Assembly (NCBI RefSeq): GCF_963678635.1 | Contig: NC_087068.1 | Location: 36,589,436-36,653,435 of the forward strand | Direction of reading: 5' to 3' | Length of the DNA: 64,000 nt | Origin: Symsagittifera roscoffensis | Taxonomy: Eukaryota > Xenacoelomorpha > Acoela > Convolutidae | In this document: one piece after another, positions 33,301-44,778 of the stretch | How the letters are laid out: each line of letters opens with the position of its first letter | Numbering within the stretch: position 1 is the stretch's first letter | The notes under the pieces: generated by a model | The model's input: the letters and a program-made list of their open reading frames with translations, nothing else | Told to the model about the DNA's origin: nothing | Database searches by the model: none | Position numbers and translations under genes: made by a program

Positions 33301-33860
33301 CGAAGCTGAGCTTAGCACCACTTGCGATACAAAACGCATAAAAATAAAACAGCATGAGGCTTAAGAAGTATCAAACAAGTCTTCCGAAGAGAAAATTGAA
33401 AAAGAAACTAGAATAAAAATTTTCCAAAATGAAAATAAGAAAAAATTTTCACGCTTAATTCTTTTATTTTTTCAGCAGGATCTTTTTCAAGAGGACATTT
33501 TTCAAGAGGATAAGAAAATATGGCGCCAGTCTTATCAATCTTTAAAACAACACTGGAAATTTGTTGGAAGCAAAAAATTAGGTAGAAAAGACGACGAAAC
33601 TAAAACCGACAGGCATACGGCTGATAATCAACCGAAATGTACTGCTTCTATAGTGTCCACGAGTGCTTTATATGTAGTGAATGCAACACCCATTTCGTGA
33701 AACAAATCGAGTTTTAGTCGAAAACCATAGAGGAATACAACACTAACATAGCACTACAAACTATCAGACAGAAATTGAGACGAAACGTTATGAAAAGCTT
33801 TATCTAAGTTGAAAAAACGCAAAAAGGTCGACAAACAAAAGCTTAACCTAGCGACAAATT
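30345..33860. other. Repeat-rich, no gene seen
   Basis: A block at 30520-30640 resembles 52581-52690 (shared gtcatcc, cctcctcaa(a/g)gtggga and cctgca-tg words). Fragments of dispersed repeats occur at 31060-31220, 31345, 31925-32010 and 33290-33345. A tRNA-like repeat lies at 32590-32770. Confidence 0.5.
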
Positions 33861-33869
33861 TATTTCTTA

Positions 33870-36180
33870 GTAAAAGAAATCATTTAAGCAAAAATGCATG
33901 CCAAAATAGACAACTGAACAGTAAATTTTCATCGTAACAAAAATAACGCAGCGGTAACTAATCAACAATGCTACTTGCAAGAAAACTAATCGCATGCGTA
34001 ATAATGCCGTGCTCATTGACCACCGACAGCAAGAGCTTTTGAAAAGTTGCTGACAAAATTTATGGTTAAAACCAATTATGAAATTTTTCGAGGGCCAAAT
34101 CTTTGGTATTTTTTGTGAACAGCTGCTTACGAAAAACAGATTAACACAACCGGTCAATTTGATTGAACTCCAGATATGCGAGGTTAGTTTTCGATAGAGG
34201 TCAAATAGTTTCAAACAACGGTACAAAAACGGTACAACTTTTTCGAGGGCCATAATTTTTGTGATTAAAAAAATTGGATATAATCGATCAAACATGGCAG
34301 CTCCCTGCGACATATTGATTCAATTGAACCCAAAATTTCAAAATTAGGAGGGCAGTTTTGGAGAAAACGAGAAAAAAATTCAACAATTTGGGTCACATAT
34401 TTCCACTGAAGACATTTTCGAAGGCTGTGGAGAGTAAGGTAGATTAAAGAGATTAGAAAAATATGCAGGCACACCACAGATGAGCTAGAGTTCTTTTTAC
34501 TGACTTATTTCTTTTGAAAATCGAAAGAGTAGTTTTCTTCCGAGCTACAAACTTTTCCAAGAAATTAGAAAAACTCGATAACGTCTAAAAAAATTTAAAC
34601 AACCCAATCCCATACATTTTCGTATAACCTGATTTTGTCAAACGGGACTTTTTCGGCCTTCGAAACTACAGAATATTTATTGACCAAGTCGGTACAACCT
34701 AAGCGGAAACCGTTTAAATGAAAAAAAAACTTTATAAAGAAAACAAAAATACTCGATATCAGATTTGGTAAAATGACAAAATACAGAACTTTCAATCATA
34801 GTAAAAAAAATTAAATCAAGTTTACAAAGCAGGTCAAAAAAAAGTACCGGATAAAATTAATGCCATTTAAAAAAAACGGAAATGAGCCGATTGCAGCTAG
34901 GCCGAAAACCACGAATCCGGAAAAAATTCGAAGCGTTTTTCAAATTTATTAGAAAAAATAATTAAGGCCCAAATGGTTCTCCATCTTTTCACTATCGAGA
35001 TTTAGAATTTCTTTGTTTGTATTTAGAACTTCAAAAAATTGTGAATGTCAGCAGCATAGCAGCAATTGATTCAACGAGCAAGTGAATTTGTTTAACTTGT
35101 TGTTAACCGGAAAAAGTCTACAATCCGATTTGATAACGCTTGCTAATCGCAAGCGTAAAAAACGGTCAAAGTTCAATAAAACGGTCAAAAACCTTTCCAA
35201 AATTCATAACTTATTCTGCAAAAAGCAGGTAGCCGCCACTTAAGCAGCAAAAATTCGGGTTTCTTGAGTGAACACAACTTGAGAATTGGCACGGTAGTTT
35301 TCGCATTAAGACTAAAAAGTTCCAACAAACTCACTAAGTTTCAAACATTTGACTTGATTGAAGGCCATAACTTGTTCTGAAGCAATCTGGACATCCCCAA
35401 TTACAAATTTAGGCTTTCAGCAACCTGCTGTTTTGATTTAATCTATGATAACAGATTTGGCTGGATGGTTAACGAGAAATGAGAAAAAAAGAGTCAACAA
35501 ATCAAAAATTCCGAGAATCACAGCTTTTTGTAGTTCTCGAGAAAAGTCAAAAACTAAAAAAAAACAATCAGTCAAAAAATCGAAAATTCGACTTTTCTTG
35601 GGGCCATAACTATTGGTGTCAGAATCATTTGGGCGTAGTCACATTAACAAATGAGCTTTCCACAACCCGTTCTTTGAATTGAACCCAAAATCACAGATAT
35701 GGCAGGGTAGTTTCAAATATTCAAAAAGTGTTAAAACGGTTTAAAAAAATTTAAAATTTCCGTGGTCGATGAATTTTTGTGTAAAAAATTTTGTACGTGG
35801 GTGGTTCCCATTACCCGCTATCTCCATTGAACTCACAATATCAGAATTGAGATTTAAGCAATATCAGAATTGAGAAAACTACTACTACTACTAATGCGTT
35901 TGTTGTAGTAAAAGTTTTAGTAGTAGTAGTAGTAAAAGGGCCATAACTTTAAGTGTAAACATGTTCGACGTAGCCGCTTATTCAGCAAGCTTTTCACAAC
36001 TGTTCTATTCCTTTAGGCCAAAAACTCAGATTTGAGAGGTGTAGTTTTTGAGAAAACGGAAAAAAAACAAAAGGTCAAATATTGACTTTTTCTGAGGCTG
36101 TAGACTTTTTCGAAAGCTAGAAAAAGATGGTGTCAAGTGATAAGTTTCTAGCGGACTACGCAGTCTCACAGGGAGGTTTA
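33870..36180. repeat. Diverged satellite-like repeats, family 2
   Basis: Degenerate units of roughly 150-190 bp share, in order, a ggccataact word (for example 34249, 35365, 35602, 35940), gt(a/c)g-cgcttat-like sequence, an agcttttcacaac/ctgttct-like tract, attgaacccaaaatctcag and gggtagttttcgagaaaa. Related units flank E2 at 40600-40951 and 47388-47520. Confidence 0.7.
35876..35936. repeat. Palindromic trinucleotide repeat (ACT)n...(AGT)n
   Basis: A run of actactacta on the left and tagtagtagtagtagta on the right, with about 28 bases between, can pair as a hairpin inside the satellite-like block. Confidence 0.8.
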
Positions 36181-36570
36181 CAGTCCTTAAATTGATACAT
36201 CTCTTTTGATATTCATAAGAAGTCTGAAAAAAAAACTAAAACTTTTCCCATCAATTTGAAAACAATTTTCGATAACTAACAAAGAGAAATTTCAACAAAC
36301 CGATTGCTCAACAAACAACTAACTTAAAAATTGCACAGATAAAAGTTTAAATGTTGTTTACCTTGAAACGATCCAAAGATAGGTCATTAAGCCGATAAAA
36401 AATAGGCCGAAATAATTTGGGCCGAGGCATTTTTTTAAGCGGAACAAAAAAACAAAGAAAAAACGAAGTCAAAGTAAGTAAAATTACATATTGTAGCAAT
36501 TAAATCCAACACCAAACGCCACATCAAGAAAATGCGCGCAACAAAAATTGATTCCACGATTCGGCAACTA

Positions 36571-36760
36571 AACAGACAACAGATAAGCAGAGAAATAATT
36601 GGCCGACAATTTTATTCAAAACAGAATGCTTCCCGTTTAAAAAACAGGTCCAGGTGAGATTGAAAAAACAGGTCCAACTTAACAGACAACAGATAAGCAG
36701 AGAAATAATTGGCCGACAGTTTTATTTAAAACAGAAAGCTTCCCGTTTAAAGAACACGTG
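36571..36760. repeat. Tandem duplication, period 110 bp
   Basis: The word aacagacaacagataagcag starts at 36571 and again at 36681. Both copies continue through ataattggccgaca, ttttatt, aaaacagaa and gcttcccgttta with few differences. Confidence 0.85.
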
Positions 36761-37269
36761 CCTTTGCCGTCCCAGGCATATTCGTTACCTCCAAGGTAAA
36801 TTGGCCGGGAACGCATAGAAGTTTGAGTTCATTATGAACCGGGGTACAAGTGATTATGTTAAACAAATTGTTAATCCGAAAAAAGTCTATATTCCGGTTT
36901 GATAACGCTTGCTAATCGCAACCGTAATAATAAACAAACTAAGAAGCCAAAAATTTATCTTAAGCAGATTTCAAATTTTTTTTATGTTTATTTTTTCAAA
37001 TTGTACAACGGAGGGCTTAAAAGGGTTATTTAGATTTTTGAAAAATTTTCTGTTATTGATCAATCGTTATAAAAACAACAAAACTTACAGATTGAAAAAG
37101 TTAGGAAATTAAGCCGACAGAATTAAAGCTAAACGACCTGAAAAATTTTTTCAAATCTGATAAAATATTAAAAAGACAACTATTAACGTAAGCAACAGAG
37201 CCAATCGAAGACTGGAAAAGAGTAATGAACGCAAGTAAACATTTAAAAAAACCTGATTTTGTTGAAAAA

Positions 37270-37470
37270 ATCTCAACTTTTGAACTTCAAAGAAAAAAAT
37301 AGATTCCTTTAAGCTCTTTGAATATCTAGAAGGATTTATGATTGGCACTTTTTGATAACACAAACCCAACTTGAGAAAACTGGATCAACAGGTAAAGTTT
37401 TTATTCCGCTGGAAATCTAAAAACTAAATTCCACTTTCGAAACTAGAAATCATTCACGAAATTTTGCACC
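37270..37470 (-). repeat. Copy of dispersed repeat family with ctggatcaataggtaaa core
   Basis: Related copies occur near 21840-21980, 31060-31220, 48230-48460, 53580-53790 and 60250-60350. Shared words in order are aagctctttgaatttc, tttgagaaaactgga-caa-aggtaa, ccgctgggaaatct, cactttcgaaa-tagaa and a final ttttgcacc/ttacac block. Nothing coding is conserved. Confidence 0.7.
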
Positions 37471-38323
37471 ATTTGCACGTTTGTATTTGGAGAAGGTTAT
37501 TTACGTCACTTTCAGCAGATGAATGTCAATTGAACTCAAAAAGTGCATATATACCTAAGTGCATCAATATTTTAAGACTTTTTCCTGAAAACGAAAAAAA
37601 AAACAGCAAGAAATATCTACGTTAATTACTCTTAGCTAGGCGAATACAGTAACCATTCTATTGACTAACCATGCGTAAACACCAATGAGTAAGAAATATA
37701 CTGATTACCATTTGACTATTCTGTGAACTAATATTTGCGGGAAGAAAGTCTTGCACCCGATTGCAATACTATTATCGTAAGGGTAAAGACAATAGGTAAT
37801 TAATTTAATCAAGGGAAATTTAAAAACTAAAAACTACAATTGAATATGAACAATCACGTTATCTCGGGTCATATGCACGCTTATTTGAAAGTTGCATTTG
37901 CCTTTGATTTGAGCTTAAGAAGAAGGAGAAAAAAATCAAGTTCAATATCTTTCCTTTGTGTGAATCCTCAATAATTTTCAGCGCTTGACAGTTTATTCAT
38001 GAAGTAAACGGAGCACAAAAGATAAATTGATTTATTCCGATAGAAATTCGAAAAAATAAAGTTCAATTTTGAATCAAGCGATTCATTTTTGCGCTAATTG
38101 CACTTCTCTATTGGAGAGTCTAATGTGCCTTCCTTTCAGCAAATGAACTTGATTCGCAATTGAAAAAAAACCCAAAGCAAACCAACAAAATGCAAAATTG
38201 AGCGTGAAAAACGTTCATTAAGAGGCTCGCTTCGCAAAGACTAGCCAGAACACGACAAAAAGCCGCTCTAGAAAGTGCAAAAAGAAAAAATAGAAACAGG
38301 CCTCGAACTAGCAAAACTCGGCT

Positions 38324-38402
38324 AGGTCTAGGATTCGATCTGCGACCTAATGCAATCAAAAATTTTGAGTCTCACGCACTAACCACTCAGCCACGCACTC
38401 TC
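38324..38402 (-). repeat. tRNA-Leu/Ser-like repeat unit
   Basis: On the minus strand an A-box-like TGGCTGAGTGGTTAGTGC is followed by an anticodon-arm-like GACTCAAAATTTTTGA and a B-box-like GATCGAATCC, the layout of a class II (Leu/Ser) tRNA. The arms do not pair well enough for a functional tRNA. The conserved part of the repeat lies on the upstream side (38402-38520), which also matches 14990-15120. Confidence 0.6.
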
Positions 38403-40185
38403 AACCACCGCCAACACTAGTCACAAGCAAAGCAGCTACACAAGCTGATAAGTTGCCAATGTCGCAAGTAATAACTTGAAATATAACAAACTGAAGGCAT
38501 CCACACTGACTTTGCATGAAGCAAATCACAATTCATAAAACCACATTATGTATAACTTGTGCTATTCAAAAAACTGCGAGATATACTGAGTTAAAAAAAC
38601 TTCTGAAATCGAATTTTTATTGAGTTATGTTGTTTGAAACAAACAGCTTTCTTCGGTTCATTTGATGAATTAAAAATGCATCGACTGTATTAACTTATTA
38701 CTATTCGAATGTCAAAACACATGCTATTAAAAAATTGTAAAAATGTCCCGAAATTGGCACCAGTATTTGCGGCTTACGTTAGAATTTTTTTTCGATTGAT
38801 CATAGAATCAACTTGAGTGTGAAAAGAAGTTAACTCAAATTCAATATCACAACAAAACAAAAGGTTCAAACAAAAGCTAGCCATAACCAAGATAGCCCGC
38901 CATCCCCCCAGAGCGAGGTAAGGAGTAAGACCCCACACCTAGAGTGAGGCATGGAGGTAACCCCATCGAATGAAGAAGACAAGGAAAACCACCCACAGTG
39001 CGGTACCCTACTACTCCCCTCAACCGAAGGCTTTGTCAAACACTTTTCCCTTAAAAAAACGCCCGGCTTTAATAACTGATTTATCATTTCGCTCATGTCT
39101 CTTTACAATAAGGGTACAAAAATTGACTTTTACGTAAAACAGCATCACTTAAGTGTTTTCGCTACGCTCAGTAACACGTACAAACCGCACGATATCAAAA
39201 AAAATGACGATAGCGATAATGTGATTTTTTTTGGAATGTTCCAGTTTCGCCAGAAGATCCAAAACAAAATTTAATTGTTAAAGGAACATGAACAGTAAAT
39301 AGTTTGCAGTTCGTAGGCATTAATTAAATTGGACATATTTATAGAACTTTAGAGGACATAAAATGTATTTTCACATCTAATGTATTATAAATTAATTTAA
39401 AACTACTGGAGGTTGTGCTATTTTCATCATCGCAAAACAAAAATATCAGTTGCTAAATGCAATACTTTATTAATCAACTATCAAATTATTCGAAACACTA
39501 GTCACGAAAAACATTTCAGTTCAGTAGACATGAAGTTAGGTTAAATGATCATTGAATTTGGCGGTTGGGCAGGACTAGAAGATTGCTGAGTTTTGCCTCC
39601 CGCTACTTTGGAGAACTGCTGATTGTAAGCGACATGTTAGCGGGCGGGCGGAAGGAACGAAGTAAAGTAGACATCAAATGGTGCGGAGGAGGGAGGATTA
39701 CAGCAAACAGCAAGAGATTACCTGACCAAACTAGAATATTCTAGATCAACGGACGGTAACCAACGAATGAAGATAACCTAACTCTCGAGACTGGGATTTT
39801 GAATTTCTTCATAAGACAACGCAGCAATGTCCTTCTCGTTCCCGTTTTGATTTCTTCCCGTCTTCTAAAAAAAAAGTTGAATATTTACTTTTTTTATTTT
39901 ACGACTGGTCAAAAATTTCGAAAAGCAGTGAATGTGATGAAATTATTTTTTACTTTTGATCGAATTGATCCCCTTTCAAACATTGGACTCATTCACCGCC
40001 CATGGAGTCTCACTTTGATGCTATATTAGAAAGAGGCAATATATGCTAAATTTGATCGTAACTCGAAAATGCACGAAAGAAACATTTTTTAAATTCTCGT
40101 CTTTCGAAGACTTGTTCGGTCGAAATCTCTTTCAGGAAAAATTCTAGCTGCACCGCTGGTCGACATAATACAGATATTGACTGAC

Positions 40186-40263
40186 CACTCAAGTTGGATT
40201 CTGGCAGAGTTTCCCTGGGCACCAGATGCATGACCACAGTGTGACCCTCCTGCAGATTGAGAG
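40186..40263 (-). CDS. UBL3: UBL3 exon 3
   Basis: The 78-nt exon lies between a TTTCTTCAG acceptor and a GTCAGT donor, phase 1 at both ends. It encodes V-M-H-L-V-P-R-E-T-L-P-E (human UBL3 V-M-H-L-V-A-R-E-T-L-P-E), the end of the ubiquitin-like fold. In the family a final exon follows with two Cys and a CAAX prenylation signal; it is not found here. The 8.8-kb intron to exon 2 carries element E2. Confidence 0.92.
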
Positions 40264-40599
40264 CTGAAGAAACAAGAAAACCTAGTGCTATTTAGAGACT
40301 TTGAAAGTATTCAGACTCTACTTTACTTTATTTCACCATTTACGCAACTTTTTTTCACTATTCGCGACACAACTTAACCCGTTCTTAATCAAACTTTATA
40401 TATCTACGTGTCTTTAATTTAGTTACAAAGACAACTTTTCAAATGAAGGCAAGTCATCATACTCTTGTTCTAGTTCAAAAATTTTACACAGAGTTGAAGT
40501 TAAGCTTCGCACCACGTGCGATACAGCATTAACATTAACAAAAAATAAAAAAAAGGTTGAAAAAAAAACTTAGGTCACCAAAGTTTTCGTATGTCTGTT

Positions 40600-40951
40600 A
40601 ACAGATAACTAGGGACCCAGCTAAAGCTGGAGGCAGCTCTTTGATATTTTTGAGTTTGTTAAACTGATGCTAGAGAAAATGGATAACTTCAAAATTGGAC
40701 TTTGCCCAAAACCTTAGGGAAATTGGAATCTTCTCAAAGACAAAAGAAAACAAATATTGACTTATCCGAGTCCATAACTTTGATGTAAAAAAATGAAGCG
40801 TAGTCAAGTAAACCAGGGATTTCTTTGACCGCTATTTCGATTGAACCCAAGATATCAGATTTGGTAGGGTAGTTTTCGCGAAAAGTCGAAAACAACAAAA
40901 AAAACTGTCAAAAAGTCAATTATTTGACTATTCCTAGTGACATAACTTTTT
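40600..40951. repeat. Satellite-like family 2 units left of E2
   Basis: Two units (shared tccataacttt, attgaacccaagatatcaga and ggtagggtagttttcgc words) lead up to the E2 insertion. The second unit is interrupted after cataacttttt and resumes at 47388. Confidence 0.75.
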
Positions 40952-41359
40952 TGAGTTAGAACCGAAGTGTAACTCATAGAGTAATTTCGGATAGGGTACA
41001 CCGTCTGCTCGTCACGCTATCTTATTTTCGGCCGGATAGATTCGTGCAACTTCTTAGTCTAATACCGATCCTAATCTTACTCTTATACTATCTAGTCTCA
41101 GGTTGTTTAACTAGTCTCTGCTAGGCTCAATAGATCTAGGGTATACTGGTTTATTGCGGCTGCTGAAGTGCTCGGGAGAGTCCAACTAATTTCTAAGTTA
41201 AATTCAAATCTCTCTGGTGCTGAAATTACAAGTAACTTCAGCACTTACAAATAAGTGGGTTGTTAGTTAGATGGATCATGATTGGTTAATATTAAATACT
41301 TTACATTGGTAAAACATTTAATTTATCCAATCATAAAATGTAGTTTAGATCAGGTTCCA
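40952..41359 (-). repeat. 3' LTR of E2
   Basis: 408 bp, TGGAACC...CTAACTCA on the minus strand, identical by eye to 46980-47387. It includes an AATAAA polyadenylation signal on the minus strand and a 28-nt near-palindrome at 41217-41244. Since E2 is sense to UBL3, this signal could end UBL3 transcripts early. Confidence 0.92.
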
Positions 41360-41366
41360 CCCATCC
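41360..41366 (-). promoter_or_regulatory. Short purine tract before the 3' LTR of E2
   Basis: The minus strand reads GGATGGG directly before the LTR TGGAACC. The position fits a polypurine tract priming plus-strand synthesis, though it is short and interrupted by T. Confidence 0.5.
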
Positions 41367-42972
41367 GGGTTTTACAGAGTTTTTTAGAATAGTTCTTCTG
41401 CAATTCGAAGGATGGATGATGGACGTTGGTGTTTGGCGAACATCTTACTTCTTCTGTTTCTTTTTTGTTAAAGAAGATCCAGGAAGCTGGAGTTAGAGAC
41501 ATAAGACGTTGTGTCTTCTAGTGACAACGACTAAGTCTTCGCAACAGACTCAAATCTGATTTCAGAATGGTTGGCTATGTCAGGTTTTTCTGTTCTGCGT
41601 GGAGAACTTTTCTGTGTCTGATTTAGTTTGGGAATGGCGTGGAGATTGTGCGTGGAGGGGATGCCTGGTTACTCGGATCTGTACATATACTTGAACATCG
41701 AGGTGGTCATTGGTCTAGTTCAATGAAGTCCTTTTCTGCGAAGTCAAGTCGTACTCTAAATCCTTTGAGTTGTGATTGTGAGTGGCATATCGATTGTGGT
41801 TGGTCATTCTCTCTCGAGCGTAGTGGGGTCGTTTTGTCTTTAGATGTTCGTCCTTGGTGTTGTATTCTGATCTATGTATTGCATAAATGTAATTTACATT
41901 TTATAAAACATTTATTAGTTTAATATTTTTTAATTATGATTTTAGTTAGTTGTTTTCACAAAAGCTTTTTGTTTTAGTTCGGTTATTTTGAAGAGTTACT
42001 CACACTTGAGTAGCTCTTATTAAAAATAAAGGTGTGGTCACAAAGCGTGGATGTAGCGCGGTGGGTTAGGCCGGCTATAGAGCATGCTCAGGACGTCCTT
42101 CCTGGTGGGTTAGGCCAGGAGTGGGAGTATGATTTCATGCGGTTTTTGTGAGGGGTCCTGTTATGTGACAACGTTTTATGTTGGGTTTGTTGTGGTTTTT
42201 CTTATGTCTTGTTGGTTATGTCCTTTTTCCAAAAATCAAATTGTTTGTGGTATGGGTTTGTCTTTCGACTTTTTTGTGTTTTATTATTTCTTTCTTAGAC
42301 TTTATAATAGTCTTCAAAAGAATAAATTATCCAGTTTTAAACTGGGTTAATCCGGTTTGGGTACCGTTGGTTTCCTTTTCTTAGTCATGCTGTTATTCTA
42401 TGATTTGTGGTATTTAGTAAGCTGCGTTGGTTAGTTTTGTTTAGTATATGATTCCTTTCCAACCGGGTTAAAGGAAAGTTTGAAACATGTTATTATATGT
42501 TAGAGTTGTTGAGTGTGAAAACTTGAAACTGAAATTCATTATTTTAAACAATTCTTCGTGGGCGAGCTGTGCGAGTGTGGATAGAATTTCTGTGCGAATG
42601 AATGAGAATATCAAAAGGTTAGTACTGCAATTGCATTTTATTAATTTACTGCATAGAATTTGGAAATTTACTGCTAGTTATGGGGGAATTTTAAGTTACA
42701 AATTTTCATTATAATTAGATTTACTGCTTGTGGGGGAAATTTTAGAAATGAATTTACTGCATTGGTATTAAATTTATAAATTTATAAGTGTAAGAGATTA
42801 ATAGAATTTTTGAAATCTGTTTGATGAAATTTGCGATTTTTATTTGTCTTTTGTGGTTTTTGTAGGTGATCGTCGGATGAAGGCTAAAAATCTAAAGAAA
42901 ACATGAATAAAGTATGGTGAGTTTTTAATATTTCAATTAGTTAGTTATATTCATTTAATTCATACTTACCTG
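41367..42972 (-). other. 3' non-coding region of E2
   Basis: About 1.6 kb between the ORF2 stop and the 3' LTR. On the minus strand it is A/C-rich with many stops. Frames open on the plus strand look like composition artefacts. Short related words (accgggttaa, actgggttaat, gtgggggaa) recur near 42340-42470 and 42680-42740. Confidence 0.5.
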
Positions 42973-44778
42973 TTAGTCGTCGGGGAAAAAACCGTGGGGG
43001 AAGATGTCGTGAATTAGTTCTGAAGTTGTTAGTAGTTTAGCTAAGATGCGGATGATATTTTTAGTCTGAAGCAGTGGCCAAAGCAATTGAAGTGCCTTAA
43101 TAGTGGTTAGTTCTTCAGTGCCAACTGCAAACTCATAAGGTGTGTTTTGGATTAGATTATATAATTTGTGATTGAATTTAGTGTTGTGGATGAATTCTAA
43201 AATTGGGATTTCTATAGGTTGTACAAACTCGTGCGGGATAAGGAAGGGTCGGGATTCTTCGGCGTTGAAGGTCTTGGTGATGGGACAGAAGATGTACATT
43301 TGGGTTATGGGGTCATAATTACGAAGAATACCATGGAGGTTAGTGTCTTTAATACAATATGTGAAATTTAGGAAAAATGGTGAAGTGTATTTGGAATTAA
43401 TGAATTGAAAACGATGGTGTGGTTGTCTAGAGGGTGTGTGTAGGTCAAAGTGATTTTGGATGAAGCGATAATAACTATATGTGTGGGTTTGTTTAGTGCG
43501 CAACATAATATCGTGTGAGCAGTGTAAATCTCTTTCGTGTGGTGCAAGGAAATGAAAGGTTAGTGAAAATATTTGGAAGCGTTCTTTAAAACTTTCGTAT
43601 GCTTGTGTGTCTGTTAGTGCTTCTGAAATAATGTGATCAAACTTTCGGTCGAAGATGTTTAGTGTAAATATATATGGTGTCTTGATGAAAAATTTCTCGG
43701 TAATTTGTGGATTAGCGAAGCGATCGTCGTCTAAGAATTGATCTTGGTTAGCTCTGATGATGTTGTGATCATAGTATTCGAGTGTATATTCGTTAGCTCT
43801 AGGTGCAGTGTGTGTTTTTAGTGATTTTTTATATCCAACGTAAGTAAATTGTCTAGCGGTTAGTGGTGTAGTGAGTCGATATAGCATGTCCGTATTTCGC
43901 TCTATATCGATGTGAGTGTTAGATAAAGGTAAGCAAAGAGGGTTAGTAAAATGATAATATGAGGTCCAAGAGAGAGTGGGCATTAAAACGTATTCATCTA
44001 CAAAGTTGCGTGTTTCGTTAGTGTCGTGGGGGGTGTTTAAGGTGTATTGTGGGAATGAGGGTAAGGTGATGGCTAAAAATTCTTTTGTGTTAGTATGCTT
44101 GGGGTGGTTGATGTATTCACGGGCTGTTCCTGGTTTTGCTGGGAAAGGATGGTTGGGGAACTTTCTTTTAAAAGTGCGGTAAGCTCTATTAGTGTTGAGT
44201 GAAGATTCAGTTGATGTGGATGATGGTGCTAATGATTCAGTATAATTTGAAGAGGGTGTAGGGGTAGGGGGGTTGGATGAATTTATTGTGGAGGAGATTT
44301 GGTTTATTGTTGGGGTATGGAGGTGGTAGGGTTGTTGTTGAAGGGTAATAAAATTATCTAGCTCTGGGGAGATTCGGGGGGTGTCTGGAGAATGAGATGA
44401 TTGGTCAGAATGGTATGAGGAGTAGGTTGGGGTAACTTGGGAAGCATAAGAGGGTGTGGGAGTGATTGGGTCAGTGTTATTGGATAATATGGGTTGAAAA
44501 GGGGGTTGAGAAAAATTAGAAGAGTTATGAAAATTATTGGATGGGGATGGTTCTGAGTCGGCGAATTCATCGGGGGTTTCAATATTCGGGTTATTGAGTT
44601 GTGAGATGGAATATAAAACTGAGATGTGTGAATTAGTGTCGGAATTCATGCCTGATGTTACATTACTAGATGGGAAATCGGGTGGCGGAAAAGCAAAAAG
44701 TGGTATTATTGGGATTGGAGAGGTAAGATTGGTTGGGTGGGAATTTGATCGGTGTAGTGATCCAAGTTGGCGGCTCAT
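42973..44778 (-). CDS. E2 ORF2, 601 aa, unknown
   Basis: The ATG (44778-44776) overlaps the env stop codon as ATGA; the ORF ends at 42973. Residues 1-190 are very rich in Ser, Thr, Pro and Asn and look disordered. From about 195 a Lys/Arg patch leads into a folded-looking region of 400 residues with many aromatic residues and several Cys and His. No membrane segment, zinc knuckle or RT/integrase motif is seen. The intact length in a young element suggests it is functional. Translation is probably by termination-reinitiation after env, unless a spliced RNA exists. I recognise no family; a matrix, accessory or antagonist role would be a guess. Confidence 0.7.
   Translation of the reverse strand: MSRQLGSLHRSNSHPTNLTSPIPIIPLFAFPPPDFPSSNVTSGMNSDTNSHISVLYSISQLNNPNIETPDEFADSEPSPSNNFHNSSNFSQPPFQPILSNNTDPITPTPSYASQVTPTYSSYHSDQSSHSPDTPRISPELDNFITLQQQPYHLHTPTINQISSTINSSNPPTPTPSSNYTESLAPSSTSTESSLNTNRAYRTFKRKFPNHPFPAKPGTAREYINHPKHTNTKEFLAITLPSFPQYTLNTPHDTNETRNFVDEYVLMPTLSWTSYYHFTNPLCLPLSNTHIDIERNTDMLYRLTTPLTARQFTYVGYKKSLKTHTAPRANEYTLEYYDHNIIRANQDQFLDDDRFANPQITEKFFIKTPYIFTLNIFDRKFDHIISEALTDTQAYESFKERFQIFSLTFHFLAPHERDLHCSHDIMLRTKQTHTYSYYRFIQNHFDLHTPSRQPHHRFQFINSKYTSPFFLNFTYCIKDTNLHGILRNYDPITQMYIFCPITKTFNAEESRPFLIPHEFVQPIEIPILEFIHNTKFNHKLYNLIQNTPYEFAVGTEELTTIKALQLLWPLLQTKNIIRILAKLLTTSELIHDIFPHGFFPDD

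Larger units (their letters stand above)
36761..40185. other. No gene seen; UBL3 last exon expected here or further left
   Basis: The region is AT-rich with dispersed repeat pieces (37270-37470; 38100-38520). The short UBL3 C-terminal exon with a CAAX-type end should lie downstream of 40186 on the minus strand, but no phase-compatible candidate could be identified by eye. Confidence 0.4.

Noticed and set aside
37151..38359. Several minus-strand open frames of 70-80 codons rich in Phe and Leu
   Set aside because: They fall in dispersed repeats, lack splice-site context and have A/T-driven composition.
38324..38402. A functional tRNA-Leu or tRNA-Ser gene
   Set aside because: A and B boxes are present but the acceptor and T stems do not pair properly, and related degraded copies exist.
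39698..39735. A minus-strand S-C-C-L-L stop, resembling the CAAX end of UBL3
   Set aside because: All usable AG sites put this frame in phase 0, whereas UBL3 exon 3 ends in phase 1, and a TAG lies in frame just upstream. Likely chance.
42129..42384. Hydrophobic plus-strand open frames in the E2 3' region
   Set aside because: T-rich composition on the plus strand produces them; they are antisense to the element and show no motif.
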